This document shows, one piece after another, positions 11,287 to 20,871 of a DNA stretch of 64,000 nucleotides. Position 1 is the stretch's first letter. Every line of letters begins with the position of its first letter. The position numbers and the translations under genes are program-made. The notes beneath the pieces are model-generated. The model searched no databases. It was not told the DNA's origin and saw nothing but the letters and a program-made list of their open reading frames with translations. This DNA comes from Deinococcus arcticus (GTDB lineage Bacteria > Deinococcota > Deinococci > Deinococcales > Deinococcaceae): NCBI RefSeq assembly GCF_003028415.1, contig NZ_PYSV01000004.1, positions 62,001 to 126,000 of the forward strand. The letters run 5' to 3'.

Positions 11287-11290
<4 letters not shown>
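10628..11290 (-). CDS. Nucleoside or nucleotide deaminase (CMP/dCMP family)
   Basis: A 220-residue zinc deaminase. The signature is complete: HAE at 76-78 supplies the zinc ligand and catalytic glutamate, and PCPQC supplies the zinc cysteines 105 and 108. The family deaminates cytosine, adenine or guanine derivatives. About 100 residues after the core are less familiar and may determine the substrate. The GTG start at 11290 overlaps the stop of the GGDEF gene (GTGA). It resembles free-nucleoside deaminases more than TadA, but this is inferred from the long C-terminus only. Confidence 0.85.
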
Positions 11291-11895
<605 letters not shown>

Positions 11896-11946
11896 AACAA
11901 ACCTCCGGGCCCAGCTGCCAGCCAGGCCGCATATCTCTGGCTTACA

Positions 11947-11974
11947 TATATATGTTTGGTGCCATAGCTTGCAA
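11947..11974 (-). promoter_or_regulatory. Probable promoter of the GGDEF operon
   Basis: On the minus strand TTGCAA (11974-11969), a 16-bp spacer and TATATA (11952-11947). This AT-rich block stands out from the surrounding high-GC DNA. The start codon lies 52 bases downstream with a good ribosome-binding site. Confidence 0.5.
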
Positions 11975-12007
11975 CCACATATGCAGATTCCGCGTGCTGG
12001 CGCGCCT

Positions 12008-12073
12008 TGAGCGCATCACGCTCAGATTCCCAGATTCGGGGATTTGACAATTTTCTTACGGGAGGACTATTCT
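12008..12073 (+). promoter_or_regulatory. groES promoter with upstream inverted repeat
   Basis: TTGACA at 12044-12049, an 18-bp spacer and TATTCT at 12068-12073, about 80 bases before groES. An inverted repeat TGAGCG/CGCTCA (12008-12013, 12019-12024) lies 20 bases before the -35 box and could be an operator. The classical CIRCE sequence (TTAGCACTC, spacer, GAGTGCTAA) is not present. Confidence 0.7.
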
Positions 12074-12152
12074 TGCGTGCGGAACGGCAAAAACCCGCCG
12101 GGCTCTGCCGGTGGGCGTACGCCCCATACCCCATTTCACAGGAGGACACGAC

Positions 12153-12440
12153 ATGCTGAAACCTTTAGGTGACCGCGTTCTGGTTGAAATTATCGAGGAA
12201 GCCGAGCAGAAGACCGCCGGCGGCCTGTACGTCCCCGACACCGCCAAGGAAAAGAGCCAGCGTGGCCGCGTCGTGGCCGTGGGCAACGGCAAGATGCTGG
12301 ACAACGGCACCCGCGTGGCGCTGGACGTCAAGGCGGGCGACACCGTGTACTTCGCCAAGTACGGCGGCACGGAAGTCAGCCTGGAAGGCAAGAACTACTC
12401 CATCCTGTCCGAGCGCGACATTCTGGCGATTGTGGAGTAA
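12153..12440 (+). CDS. groES: Co-chaperonin GroES
   Basis: A 95-residue protein of the usual GroES length. It begins [20 protein letters not shown] and holds the mobile loop ([15 protein letters not shown]) that contacts GroEL, ending with the conserved ERDILAIVE. Seven copies cap the GroEL ring during ATP-driven protein folding in the cytoplasm. AGGAGG lies just upstream of the ATG. groEL follows after 152 bases in the same direction and presumably on the same transcript. Confidence 0.98.
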   Translation: MLKPLGDRVLVEIIEEAEQKTAGGLYVPDTAKEKSQRGRVVAVGNGKMLDNGTRVALDVKAGDTVYFAKYGGTEVSLEGKNYSILSERDILAIVE

Positions 12441-14233
<1,793 letters not shown>

Positions 14234-14343
14234 AGACCAGCTCAGCCAGCGTCAACCGGGCAGAAGAGCGGAGGGGCCGTCCCCAACGCCTGAGCCACCA
14301 GACGTTGAGGGTTGATTGTTGAAGGGTGATGGTCAACCAGGGG

Positions 14344-14370
14344 AAGGCCGGGGCGTGATGCTCCGGCCTT
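14344..14370 (+). terminator. groESL terminator hairpin
   Basis: AAGGCCGG, an 11-base loop, CCGGCCTT, then CTTGCTG. The T tract is poor, but the stem is perfect and lies 110 bases after the groEL stop. Confidence 0.65.
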
Positions 14371-14399
14371 CTTGCTGTGTGCTCCGGCTTCCGGTTGTT

Positions 14400-14650
14400 C
14401 CGCCGACAGATCGGAACAGAGCCGATGTGCCGACGCCACGCCTGGAACCCGGGTTCCTCCTGCTGGCGCTGCGAAGCCGCTCTCCGAGTCCGCTCGGATG
14501 GAATCGCTGACCACAGCGATGGGGTCGGAGTTCGTCTTACAGCATTGTTCCGACCGCAGGAGGAAGGAGCAGAAGCGGACTTCCAGGAATTGGAAGAACA
14601 TCCAGTTCTTTCCTGGGTGTTACGAAAATGGACAGCAGTCCGTGTAAGGC
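14400..14650. repeat. Two intergenic A repeats in opposite orientation
   Basis: A plus-oriented copy (about 14400-14541) has hairpin ATCGG/CCGAT and ends GGAGTTCGTCTTACAGC. It is followed by a minus-oriented copy (about 14542-14650) whose complement begins ACGGACTGCTGTCCATTTTC and has hairpin CACCCAG/CTGGATG. Together they fill the first half of the gene-free stretch between groEL and the pilus operon. Confidence 0.65.
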
Positions 14651-14741
14651 GAGGCTGGACGAGGGCAGAAGGGCCGCGTTGAGGTCATGTCTGCCCTGTC
14701 TGCACCTCCCCCCCCGCCGGGGGGGACGCCCCCTGGGCAAC

Positions 14742-14934
14742 GGTCACTTTTACGTCGCTTTTACGTTGACCTCTCCCAGCGCCTGGGGAAAACGCCGGGT
14801 GGGGGAGCTTCTCATCTGAACGTTAAAGTTCACCCGGTCACTTTTACGTTTTCGGGGGTATTTTTTAGCGAAGTGGTCCACCCACACGGAAAAAATACAG
14901 GTTGACTCCGCATGTGAATCTTCTTAAAGTGACC
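14742..14934 (+). promoter_or_regulatory. Pilus operon control region
   Basis: The promoter is TTGACT (14902-14907), a 17-bp spacer and TAAAGT (14925-14930). GGTCACTTT occurs at 14742-14750 and 14836-14844 and inverted (AAAGTGACC) at 14926-14934, over the -10 box. Both direct copies extend to GGTCACTTTTACGT, and a third CTTTTACGT lies at 14758-14766, 11 bases after the first. The AT-rich block with these boxes looks like binding sites for an unknown regulator. Confidence 0.6.
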
Positions 14935-15013
14935 TCGTTGAGCAAGGGCATTCGCTTAAGAAAGCGTGGCAGGGGAGTGCCACAGCGGGCGTTCTTGCGA
15001 ACAGGAGGAAGTT

Positions 15014-15562
15014 ATGAAGAAAGCACTGATGACCGCCGCGGCAATGGCTCTGAGCATCGCCAGCGCCAGCACCAGCCCAAGTAGCACTGCTCTGAACTTC
15101 AAAGCCAAAGTGGTTTCCGGTTGCTCGGTGAGCATGAACAGCTCCTACGACAGCGACTCGCCGGACTACAACGGCGCCGTGAGCTCCACGCGCTCTGTGA
15201 TCAGCAGCTTCCCTGTCATGCGCTGCCAGACAGGCACGGGTGTTTCCATCACATCTTCCGCTGACATTGACACGGACACCACCACAGCTACGGGAACCTT
15301 CTCTGATGGCATCATGGACTCCCCCCCCACAGCTGACGTGACGCTGAGTGGTCGCCTGAGCCTGCGCCTGAATGGCGGCACTTCCAGCGATGACAACAAA
15401 ACCCTGGATGGCGACTACACCATCGTCTTTACCAAGAACAACATTGCTGGCGGGAACGGCGATACGTACCGCATGCGCGCCAGCTTCAAGCCCGATAACA
15501 ACTGGTACGAAGCCATGGTGGGCGACTACGTCGGCACCGTGAACGTCACCGTCGAGTACTAA
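15014..15562 (+). CDS. Spore coat protein U (SCPU) domain pilin
   Basis: A 182-residue exported protein. Residues 1 to about 20 are a signal peptide (MKKALMTAAAMALSIASAS). The mature chain has the SCPU/DUF4402-like pattern: a strand ending in SGCSVSM, a second cysteine at 71 (VMRCQTGTG) likely disulfide-bonded to Cys37, and a final strand GTVNVTVEY suited to donor-strand exchange. ACAGGAGG precedes the ATG. Position first in an operon with chaperone and usher suggests the major subunit of an archaic/sigma-type pilus like Csu. No adhesin domain is seen. Confidence 0.82.
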   Translation: MKKALMTAAAMALSIASASTSPSSTALNFKAKVVSGCSVSMNSSYDSDSPDYNGAVSSTRSVISSFPVMRCQTGTGVSITSSADIDTDTTTATGTFSDGIMDSPPTADVTLSGRLSLRLNGGTSSDDNKTLDGDYTIVFTKNNIAGGNGDTYRMRASFKPDNNWYEAMVGDYVGTVNVTVEY

Positions 15563-15640
15563 GACACTGCGAAGCGGGCGCGCCGGTCTGCCTCGGGCAG
15601 CCAGCCGCCCGCTTCTTCTTTCCGCCCCCGAGGTAACGCG

Positions 15641-16054
15641 ATGAACCGCCTGCTGACTGTCTTGCTGTGCTGTCTGAGTACCACTGCCCTGGGCAGCGGC
15701 CGCAACGCGTGTGTGCTGCAGGCGCAGCTGCACTTGCCCACCTATTCGGCGCAGCAGGCCAGCGCGGGGCAGCTGAATATCACGGTGCTGTGCCCGGAAC
15801 CCGGCGACGAGGCCCTGCTGGAGCTGGAAGGCGCAACCATGCAAGTGGCTGGCGATGATCTGCTGCTGTCTCTGCGGGGCCGGAGCGAAGCGCTGACCCT
15901 GCGGGTGCCTGGCGGCGCGCCGCTGCGCTCGGGGCTGCGTATCATGGGCACACAACACCTCTCGTTTCCGCTGCTGCTGGCCGCCGACCAGTGGGTGCCC
16001 GTGGGCGACTACGGCCTGCACCTCACGCTGCTCCTGCGCGCGGTCCGGCCCTGA
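15641..16054 (+). CDS. Small secreted protein, probable minor pilus subunit
   Basis: A 137-residue protein with signal peptide MNRLLTVLLCCLSTTALGSG. Two cysteines (24 and 51) are spaced as in small spore-coat-U subunits (NACVLQAQL... ITVLCPEPGD), and the C-terminus GDYGLHLTLLLRAV has alternating hydrophobic residues like a terminal donor strand. Similarity to SCPU is weak by eye. It lies between the major subunit and the chaperone in the same direction, which supports a pilus role. It could instead be a periplasmic accessory protein. Confidence 0.6.
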   Translation: MNRLLTVLLCCLSTTALGSGRNACVLQAQLHLPTYSAQQASAGQLNITVLCPEPGDEALLELEGATMQVAGDDLLLSLRGRSEALTLRVPGGAPLRSGLRIMGTQHLSFPLLLAADQWVPVGDYGLHLTLLLRAVRP

Positions 16055-16101
16055 AGGGCCCACCTTTTCACCTTCAAGTTCACTCCAAGGAGAACCCCGC
16101 T

Positions 16102-16869
16102 GTGCCCACCTCCCTTCCCTCCCGGCCGCGTGCCGCCCACCCGTGGCTGCGCGCGGCCCTGCTCTCGGTCGCCGCTCTGAGTCTGGGGGGCGCGGCGGGC
16201 GCGCAGAGCTTCGGATTCAGCCCCACCACCCTGCAAATGGACGCCACCAAGAATCTGGTGGCCGAAACCGTGATGATCAACAGCACGGCCGCCCCGGCGC
16301 GCTTTACCGTGCTGCCCCGGGTGTGGAAGGTGGAGGGCGGCAAGCTGGTGCTGCTGGAAACCCGCGACCTGATCGTGAACCCGGCCTCGTTCACGGTCAA
16401 ACCCGGCGGCTCGCAGGTGATCCGCGTGGGGCTGCGCAAGAAGCCCGGCGACACCGAGCTGTCGTACCGCCTGCTGGTGCAGCAGGAGGCCATTGAGGGC
16501 GTGGAGTTGCCCAAGGTCAGCGCCGATCTGGGCAAGGATGCCAAGGCGGGGCTGAATCTCACCATGACCTTCTCGCTGCCCATCTACGTGACCCAGCCGG
16601 GCGCGGCGCCCCGGGTGCAGTTCAGCGCCGCCGCCAGCGGCCAGAACCTGCTGCTGACCGTGCAGAACGCCGGCCAGCGCCGCGCGATTTACCGCAGCGT
16701 GACCCTCACGCGCGGCGGGGCCTCGGTGGGGCTGCAGGCAATCTCGGCGCTGGCGGGCAGCACCCAGACCCTCACCCTGACCGGCCTGGGGGACAAGGCC
16801 GGGCCCCTCACCATTCGCTACACCGGCGAGGACGGGCAGACCCTTGTGCAGACGGTTGCCCTTCCTTAG
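16102..16869 (+). CDS. Periplasmic fimbrial chaperone (PapD family)
   Basis: A 255-residue chaperone with a signal peptide ending GGAAGAQS. The mature protein begins FGFSPTTLQMD and shows the PapD N-terminal domain: strand with RFTVLPRVWKVEGGK, then PASFTVKPGGSQVIRVG, matching the family motif (P...F.l.p...Q.iRi). LSYRLLVQQEA is the typical end of domain 1. It should hold subunits by donor-strand complementation and deliver them to the usher. The GTG at 16102 is chosen because AAGGAG lies upstream. Its end overlaps the usher gene by 26 bases. Confidence 0.85.
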   Translation: MPTSLPSRPRAAHPWLRAALLSVAALSLGGAAGAQSFGFSPTTLQMDATKNLVAETVMINSTAAPARFTVLPRVWKVEGGKLVLLETRDLIVNPASFTVKPGGSQVIRVGLRKKPGDTELSYRLLVQQEAIEGVELPKVSADLGKDAKAGLNLTMTFSLPIYVTQPGAAPRVQFSAAASGQNLLLTVQNAGQRRAIYRSVTLTRGGASVGLQAISALAGSTQTLTLTGLGDKAGPLTIRYTGEDGQTLVQTVALP

Positions 16870-19084
16870 GCGCGCGGCGCTGCTGGGGCTGCTGGCCCTG
16901 GGGCGCGCGGCGGCCAGTTGCGAGGCCCCCGAGGAACTGCTGACGGTACGCGTGGGCGCCTCGGAACGCGGCACGGTGGTGGTGCGCCTGAGCCGCGAGG
17001 GCCCCCGCGTGACAGCCGCCCTGCTGCCCCCCGAGGTGCTGCGCCCCGCCGAGGCCCCTTACATTGCCGCCGAGGTGCTGTGTGACGGCGTGCGTTACGT
17101 GCGCCTGAACCCGGACCTGACACTGACCTACCGCGAGGACACCCAGGAACTGCTGATTCGCCCTGCACCCAGTCAACTGGGCACGCGGGAAATTGACGTG
17201 GGCACGGCGCTGCGCCGCGAGCCGCCGCCGGTGGTGCCGGCCTTTGGCGTGGACTTCGGGGCCCGCGCCACCCTGGCCTACGACCTGCGCGGCGAGCGGC
17301 CCCCCGATGCGCCCGCCACAAGCTGGCCGGCCGCGCAGGCCTACGTGGGGGTGGGCGGGGCCACGGCGGGCCTGACCGGCTACGTGGGCGCCATTACCAC
17401 CCGGGGCCCGGACGGCACCCGCACGCAGCTGCGCGGCACCGCCCAGTTTTCGGTGACACCCGAACTGGCCGTCTACGCCGCCTACAACGCCACGCCCGGC
17501 ACCGGGCAGGTGGGCTTTTCCACCACCGAGTACGCCGGCGTGACCGCCACCTACGCGCGCCGGGTGCAGCGGGTGTATCCGCGCCTGACCCTGCAGCTGG
17601 ACAGCCCGGCCGAGATTGCGGTGTTCGTGAACACCACCCTGCTGGGCACCCTGTCGGTGCAGGGCGGCGAGCTGTCGCTGCTGAATATTCCGCTGAGCGG
17701 CCAGGGGCGCCAGACCATTCGCCTGCTGATTGAAACCGAAAGCGGCATCCGTGAGCAGGTGCTGGAGGTGCCGGCCACGGCGGGGCTGCCCGGCGGCGGG
17801 CTGCTGGCCCGCGCCCAGGTGGGCCGCGCCGGCGGCCAGTGGACCGGCGAACTGGCCGTGCAGGGCGCGCCCACGCCCACCCTGCTGCTGCAGGGGCAGG
17901 TGCAGGGCTCGACCAGCGGCGCGCTGGGGGCGTCGGTCCAGGTGCGCGCGGCGGCGGCCACCATGCCCGAAGGCCAGGCCCTGAGCGGCGGTGTGGGTGT
18001 GGCGGTGGGCCGCGCCGCGCCCAAGGCCAACCCCCAGACCCCGGAGGAAGCGGGCCCGCAACCCCTGCAGGTAACGGTCAGCGGCAGCGCGGATTACGTG
18101 CGCGGCCCACTGACCCTCACGGCCAGCGCCGCCCTGCCCCTGCAAAACCGGGGGGCCGGCACCGCCGCGCTGCGCGCCAACTACGACGCGCGGCCCTGGG
18201 CCGTCAGCGGACGCCTGTCCAGCGGCTTTACCCCCGGCACCTGGGAGGCCGAGGTGGGGGTCACGCGTGCGGTCACGGACCGGGGCTCGGTGACCGTCAA
18301 TGCCGCCGCGCTGCCGGGCGGATACCGCGTGCAGGTGCGCGGCAGCTACGTCTTCTCGCCGGCGCTGCAGGTAGGCGCGGCGGTGGGTCTGAGCCCCGGT
18401 CGGGTCTCGCCCAGTGCCACGGTGGCCTATCAGCTGTCCCCGGCCCAGAACCTCAGTCTGGTCGTCGAACCCGGCGACCTGATGCTGGGCTACTCGCTGA
18501 ACCAGGGCGTGAAGGCCGAGCTGCTGGCCAACACCCGCGCGGCCTCGGGCCAGCTGAGCGGCGCCCTGAGCCTGCTGGGCGGCGAGGTGCGCCTGAGTCC
18601 GGTGCTGGCGCAGCGCGGCGTGTTGCTGCGCACCGGAATTCCGCGCCTGCCCCTGATTGTGGACGGCACCGGGCTGGTCACCGCCGACGCCCGGGGCGAC
18701 CTGCTGATCACCGAGGTGCTGCCCGGACAGGTGCTGGGCATCCGCGTGAACAGCCCGGAAGTGCCGCTGGGCGTGGCCGTGGCCGAAAGCGCGCTGAGCG
18801 TGGTGCCCGCCGCCACTGGCTTGACCCTGGTGGACTGGCGGGACAACTTCACGGTGTCCACCTTTGTGCGTTTTGCCTGGGCGCCGGGCGAGGTGGCGGC
18901 CTCGGCTGACCTGTATCTGGACGGTGAGCGCATTCCCCTGGACGATGAGGGCTACGGCCTGGTGCGCCGCAGCCTGAGCGCCCGCACCGGTGAACTGCGC
19001 AGCGAGGACGGCCAGCGGCGCTGCGCCGTGCGCCTGGACCCCGGCGCCGAAACGGCCACCTGCGCCGCCCTGCCCCCGCCCTGA
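16844..19084 (+). CDS. Outer-membrane usher protein
   Basis: A 746-residue usher, shorter than FimD (about 850). After a signal peptide (RAALLGLLALGRAAAS) come an N-terminal periplasmic domain, a long beta-barrel rich in alternating strands (TLAYDLRGE, AQAYVGVGGATAGLTGYVGA), a plug-like segment (YPRLTLQLDSPAEIAVFVNT, then TLSVQGGELSLLNIPLSGQG) and a C-terminal domain with two cysteines (RRCAVRLDPGAETATC). It would secrete and assemble the pilin subunits. The TTG start at 16844 overlaps the chaperone gene, implying translational coupling. No tip adhesin gene follows. Confidence 0.85.
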   Translation: MCRRLPFLRRAALLGLLALGRAAASCEAPEELLTVRVGASERGTVVVRLSREGPRVTAALLPPEVLRPAEAPYIAAEVLCDGVRYVRLNPDLTLTYREDTQELLIRPAPSQLGTREIDVGTALRREPPPVVPAFGVDFGARATLAYDLRGERPPDAPATSWPAAQAYVGVGGATAGLTGYVGAITTRGPDGTRTQLRGTAQFSVTPELAVYAAYNATPGTGQVGFSTTEYAGVTATYARRVQRVYPRLTLQLDSPAEIAVFVNTTLLGTLSVQGGELSLLNIPLSGQGRQTIRLLIETESGIREQVLEVPATAGLPGGGLLARAQVGRAGGQWTGELAVQGAPTPTLLLQGQVQGSTSGALGASVQVRAAAATMPEGQALSGGVGVAVGRAAPKANPQTPEEAGPQPLQVTVSGSADYVRGPLTLTASAALPLQNRGAGTAALRANYDARPWAVSGRLSSGFTPGTWEAEVGVTRAVTDRGSVTVNAAALPGGYRVQVRGSYVFSPALQVGAAVGLSPGRVSPSATVAYQLSPAQNLSLVVEPGDLMLGYSLNQGVKAELLANTRAASGQLSGALSLLGGEVRLSPVLAQRGVLLRTGIPRLPLIVDGTGLVTADARGDLLITEVLPGQVLGIRVNSPEVPLGVAVAESALSVVPAATGLTLVDWRDNFTVSTFVRFAWAPGEVAASADLYLDGERIPLDDEGYGLVRRSLSARTGELRSEDGQRRCAVRLDPGAETATCAALPPP

Positions 19085-19132
19085 CACACAGGGCCTGTTG
19101 CACAGGGCCGTGCGCGGCCCAACAGAGAAAGA

Positions 19133-19161
19133 GACGGTGGCCGGATTGAACGGCCACCGTC
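19133..19161 (+). terminator. Pilus operon terminator
   Basis: Perfect stem GACGGTGGCC/GGCCACCGTC with a 9-base loop, 48 bases after the usher stop. There is no clear T tract. Confidence 0.65.
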
Positions 19162-19211
19162 GCCTCTGTTCCGCTGGGGCCCTGAGCAGGGCGCACAAAG
19201 CGGCAAAAACA

Positions 19212-19237
19212 GACGCCACCCTGTACAGGGTGGCGTC
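19212..19237. terminator. Second strong palindrome after the pilus operon
   Basis: A 26-bp perfect palindrome with arms GACGCCACCCTGT/ACAGGGTGGCGTC, preceded by GGCAAAAACA. On the minus strand it is followed by TGTTTTTGCC, so it could terminate transcription in either direction between the convergent usher and benE genes. Confidence 0.65.
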
Positions 19238-19545
19238 TCGGTAGGCTCAGAAGCACCGGGGTGACCGGCCAGACTTCTGCTCGCGCGTCCGTTTTTTCTC
19301 AATCCCAGAGGTGGACGCCTCCCTCAAGTGCTCTCGTGCCCATCCATTGCTGGACGTCGTGGTCTGCACCGCACGGCCTCTTCAGGCCAGAAAGAGCAGC
19401 TTATCAGGGTGCGGCTCTGCTGTCAAGGCCGTGGCGGGGTGGGCCTGGGGGCCCCAGAGGGCAGCGCTCTGGGGATACACCGCGCTATGGCCACGTTTTG
19501 TTCGCCCTCGCCACCCGGGCAAGTCCAGGCCCGTTGCGCCAGGAT
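19238..19545. other. Gene-free spacer between usher and benE
   Basis: No convincing gene. The only structure seen is a hairpin CCCCAGAG/CTCTGGGG at 19452-19474, which may end benE transcription coming from the right. Confidence 0.5.
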
Positions 19546-20775
19546 TTACGCGGCCTTTTCCTTCACCGGGGCGGAGCTGACTTTCCCCCGGCGTTCCAGG
19601 GCGTACACCGCCAGCCCGGCCAGAATGCCCCAGAAAGCGGCGCCGATGCCCAGTGGCGCCACGCCGCTGAGGGTGACCGCCAGGACCACCGGGGCGGCCA
19701 GACTGCCGGCCGCTGCCCCCTGAAACGCGGCGTGCAGGCTGCTACCGGTGGCCGAGAGCAGCGCCAGCCCGGCCAGGGCGGCCAGCGCCTGTGGCGGCAG
19801 AATGCCCATCAGCTGCAGGAAGGTACCGGCGAACAGGCCCACCAGAATGTTCAGGGCGCCGGCCCACACGGCGGCGGCGTAGCGCTGGCGGGCCTGCGGG
19901 TGAGCCTCGGGGCCGCTGACAATGTTGGCCAGCAGCGCCCCCAGGGTCAGGTTGTGGCACCCGAAGAACGCCGCTCCCACGCTGGCCACCCCGCAGGCCC
20001 GCAGGATGGGCCCCGGCGCCGGCGCGTAGCCGTTGGCCCGGAGCACCCCAAAGCCCGGCACGAACTGCCCGGTAAAGGCCAGCACGGTCAGCGGCAGCGC
20101 CAGATTCAGCGTGGCGTGCAGGCTGAAAGCGGGCCACACGAATTCGGGGCGCGTGAGGGCCAGGGACACGGGCGCTGGGTGCCACAGTCCCAGGGCGGCG
20201 CTGGCCCCCACCCCCGCCGCCAGCACGCCCGCCACCGCCCAGCGCGGCGCCGGCTGCCGCAGCAGGAAAAACGCGGCGATCATGGTGCCCACCAGGGCCG
20301 GGGCCTCGCCCAGGGCCTGCAGCGCCCGGAAGGCAAATGGCAGCAGAATGGCGGCGTTCAGGGCGGCGGCCAGCGGGGCGGGTATGGCCTGCAGGGCGCG
20401 GGTGAGCGGCGCAAAGGCCCCCAATGCAAACACCAGCACCCCCGAGAGCACAAAGGCCCCCACCGCCTCCGGGAAGGGCACGCCGGGCAGGGCCGTGACC
20501 AGAAAGGCAATGCCGGGGGTGCTCCAGGTGCTGAGGATGGGCATGCGGGTGCGCAGGCTGAGCAGAAGGCCTGTCACGCCCGCAAACACCGCGTGGGCCC
20601 ACAGCCACGAGATGGCCACGCCGCTGGGCAGATCGGCGGCCTGGGCCACGGCGAAAATCAGCACGTTGGGCCCGGCCCAGCCGATCAGCACGGCCACCAT
20701 GCCGGCCAGTACCGCGCTGGGGTGGCTGTCCCGCCAGAAGGGAAGAGGCCGCCAGCCGGCGCGCGCAGGAGTCAT
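19546..20775 (-). CDS. benE: Benzoate/H+ symporter, BenE family
   Basis: A 409-residue inner-membrane protein with about twelve hydrophobic segments. It has BenE-family features: LIGWAGPNVLIFAVAQAADL near the start, LSTWSTPGIAFLVTALPG, and the charged segment GAFFGCHNLTLGALLANIVS-like loop (seen as VGAAFFGCHNLTLGA). The family imports benzoate with protons. CAGACT lies 7 bases before the ATG, so the message may be leaderless. The MocR-type regulator is divergent and shares a 96-bp spacer with four TGGCCTG repeats, so it probably controls this gene. The true substrate could be another aromatic acid or a vitamin-like compound. Confidence 0.88.
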   Translation of the reverse strand: MTPARAGWRPLPFWRDSHPSAVLAGMVAVLIGWAGPNVLIFAVAQAADLPSGVAISWLWAHAVFAGVTGLLLSLRTRMPILSTWSTPGIAFLVTALPGVPFPEAVGAFVLSGVLVFALGAFAPLTRALQAIPAPLAAALNAAILLPFAFRALQALGEAPALVGTMIAAFFLLRQPAPRWAVAGVLAAGVGASAALGLWHPAPVSLALTRPEFVWPAFSLHATLNLALPLTVLAFTGQFVPGFGVLRANGYAPAPGPILRACGVASVGAAFFGCHNLTLGALLANIVSGPEAHPQARQRYAAAVWAGALNILVGLFAGTFLQLMGILPPQALAALAGLALLSATGSSLHAAFQGAAAGSLAAPVVLAVTLSGVAPLGIGAAFWGILAGLAVYALERRGKVSSAPVKEKAA

Positions 20776-20795
20776 GCCGCCCAGTCTGGGGGCCC

Positions 20796-20859
20796 ATTGG
20801 CCTGACCGCGAGGGGCAATGGCCTGCCTATTGGCCTGCTCGTCTGGACAAAGTGGCCTG
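20796..20859. promoter_or_regulatory. Four TGGCCTG direct repeats between benE and the MocR gene
   Basis: ATTGGCCTG (20796-20804), AATGGCCTG (20817-20825), ATTGGCCTG (20829-20837) and AGTGGCCTG (20851-20859). The intervals of 21, 12 and 22 bases keep the copies on roughly one face of the helix. MocR/PdxR regulators are known to bind direct repeats next to their own gene. Confidence 0.75.
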
Positions 20860-20871
20860 TAGGCTGTGGTC

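Noticed and set aside
11947..11975. Possible phage or plasmid origin in the AT-rich block
   Set aside because: It is short, has no iterons or DnaA boxes, and is explained as the promoter of the GGDEF operon.
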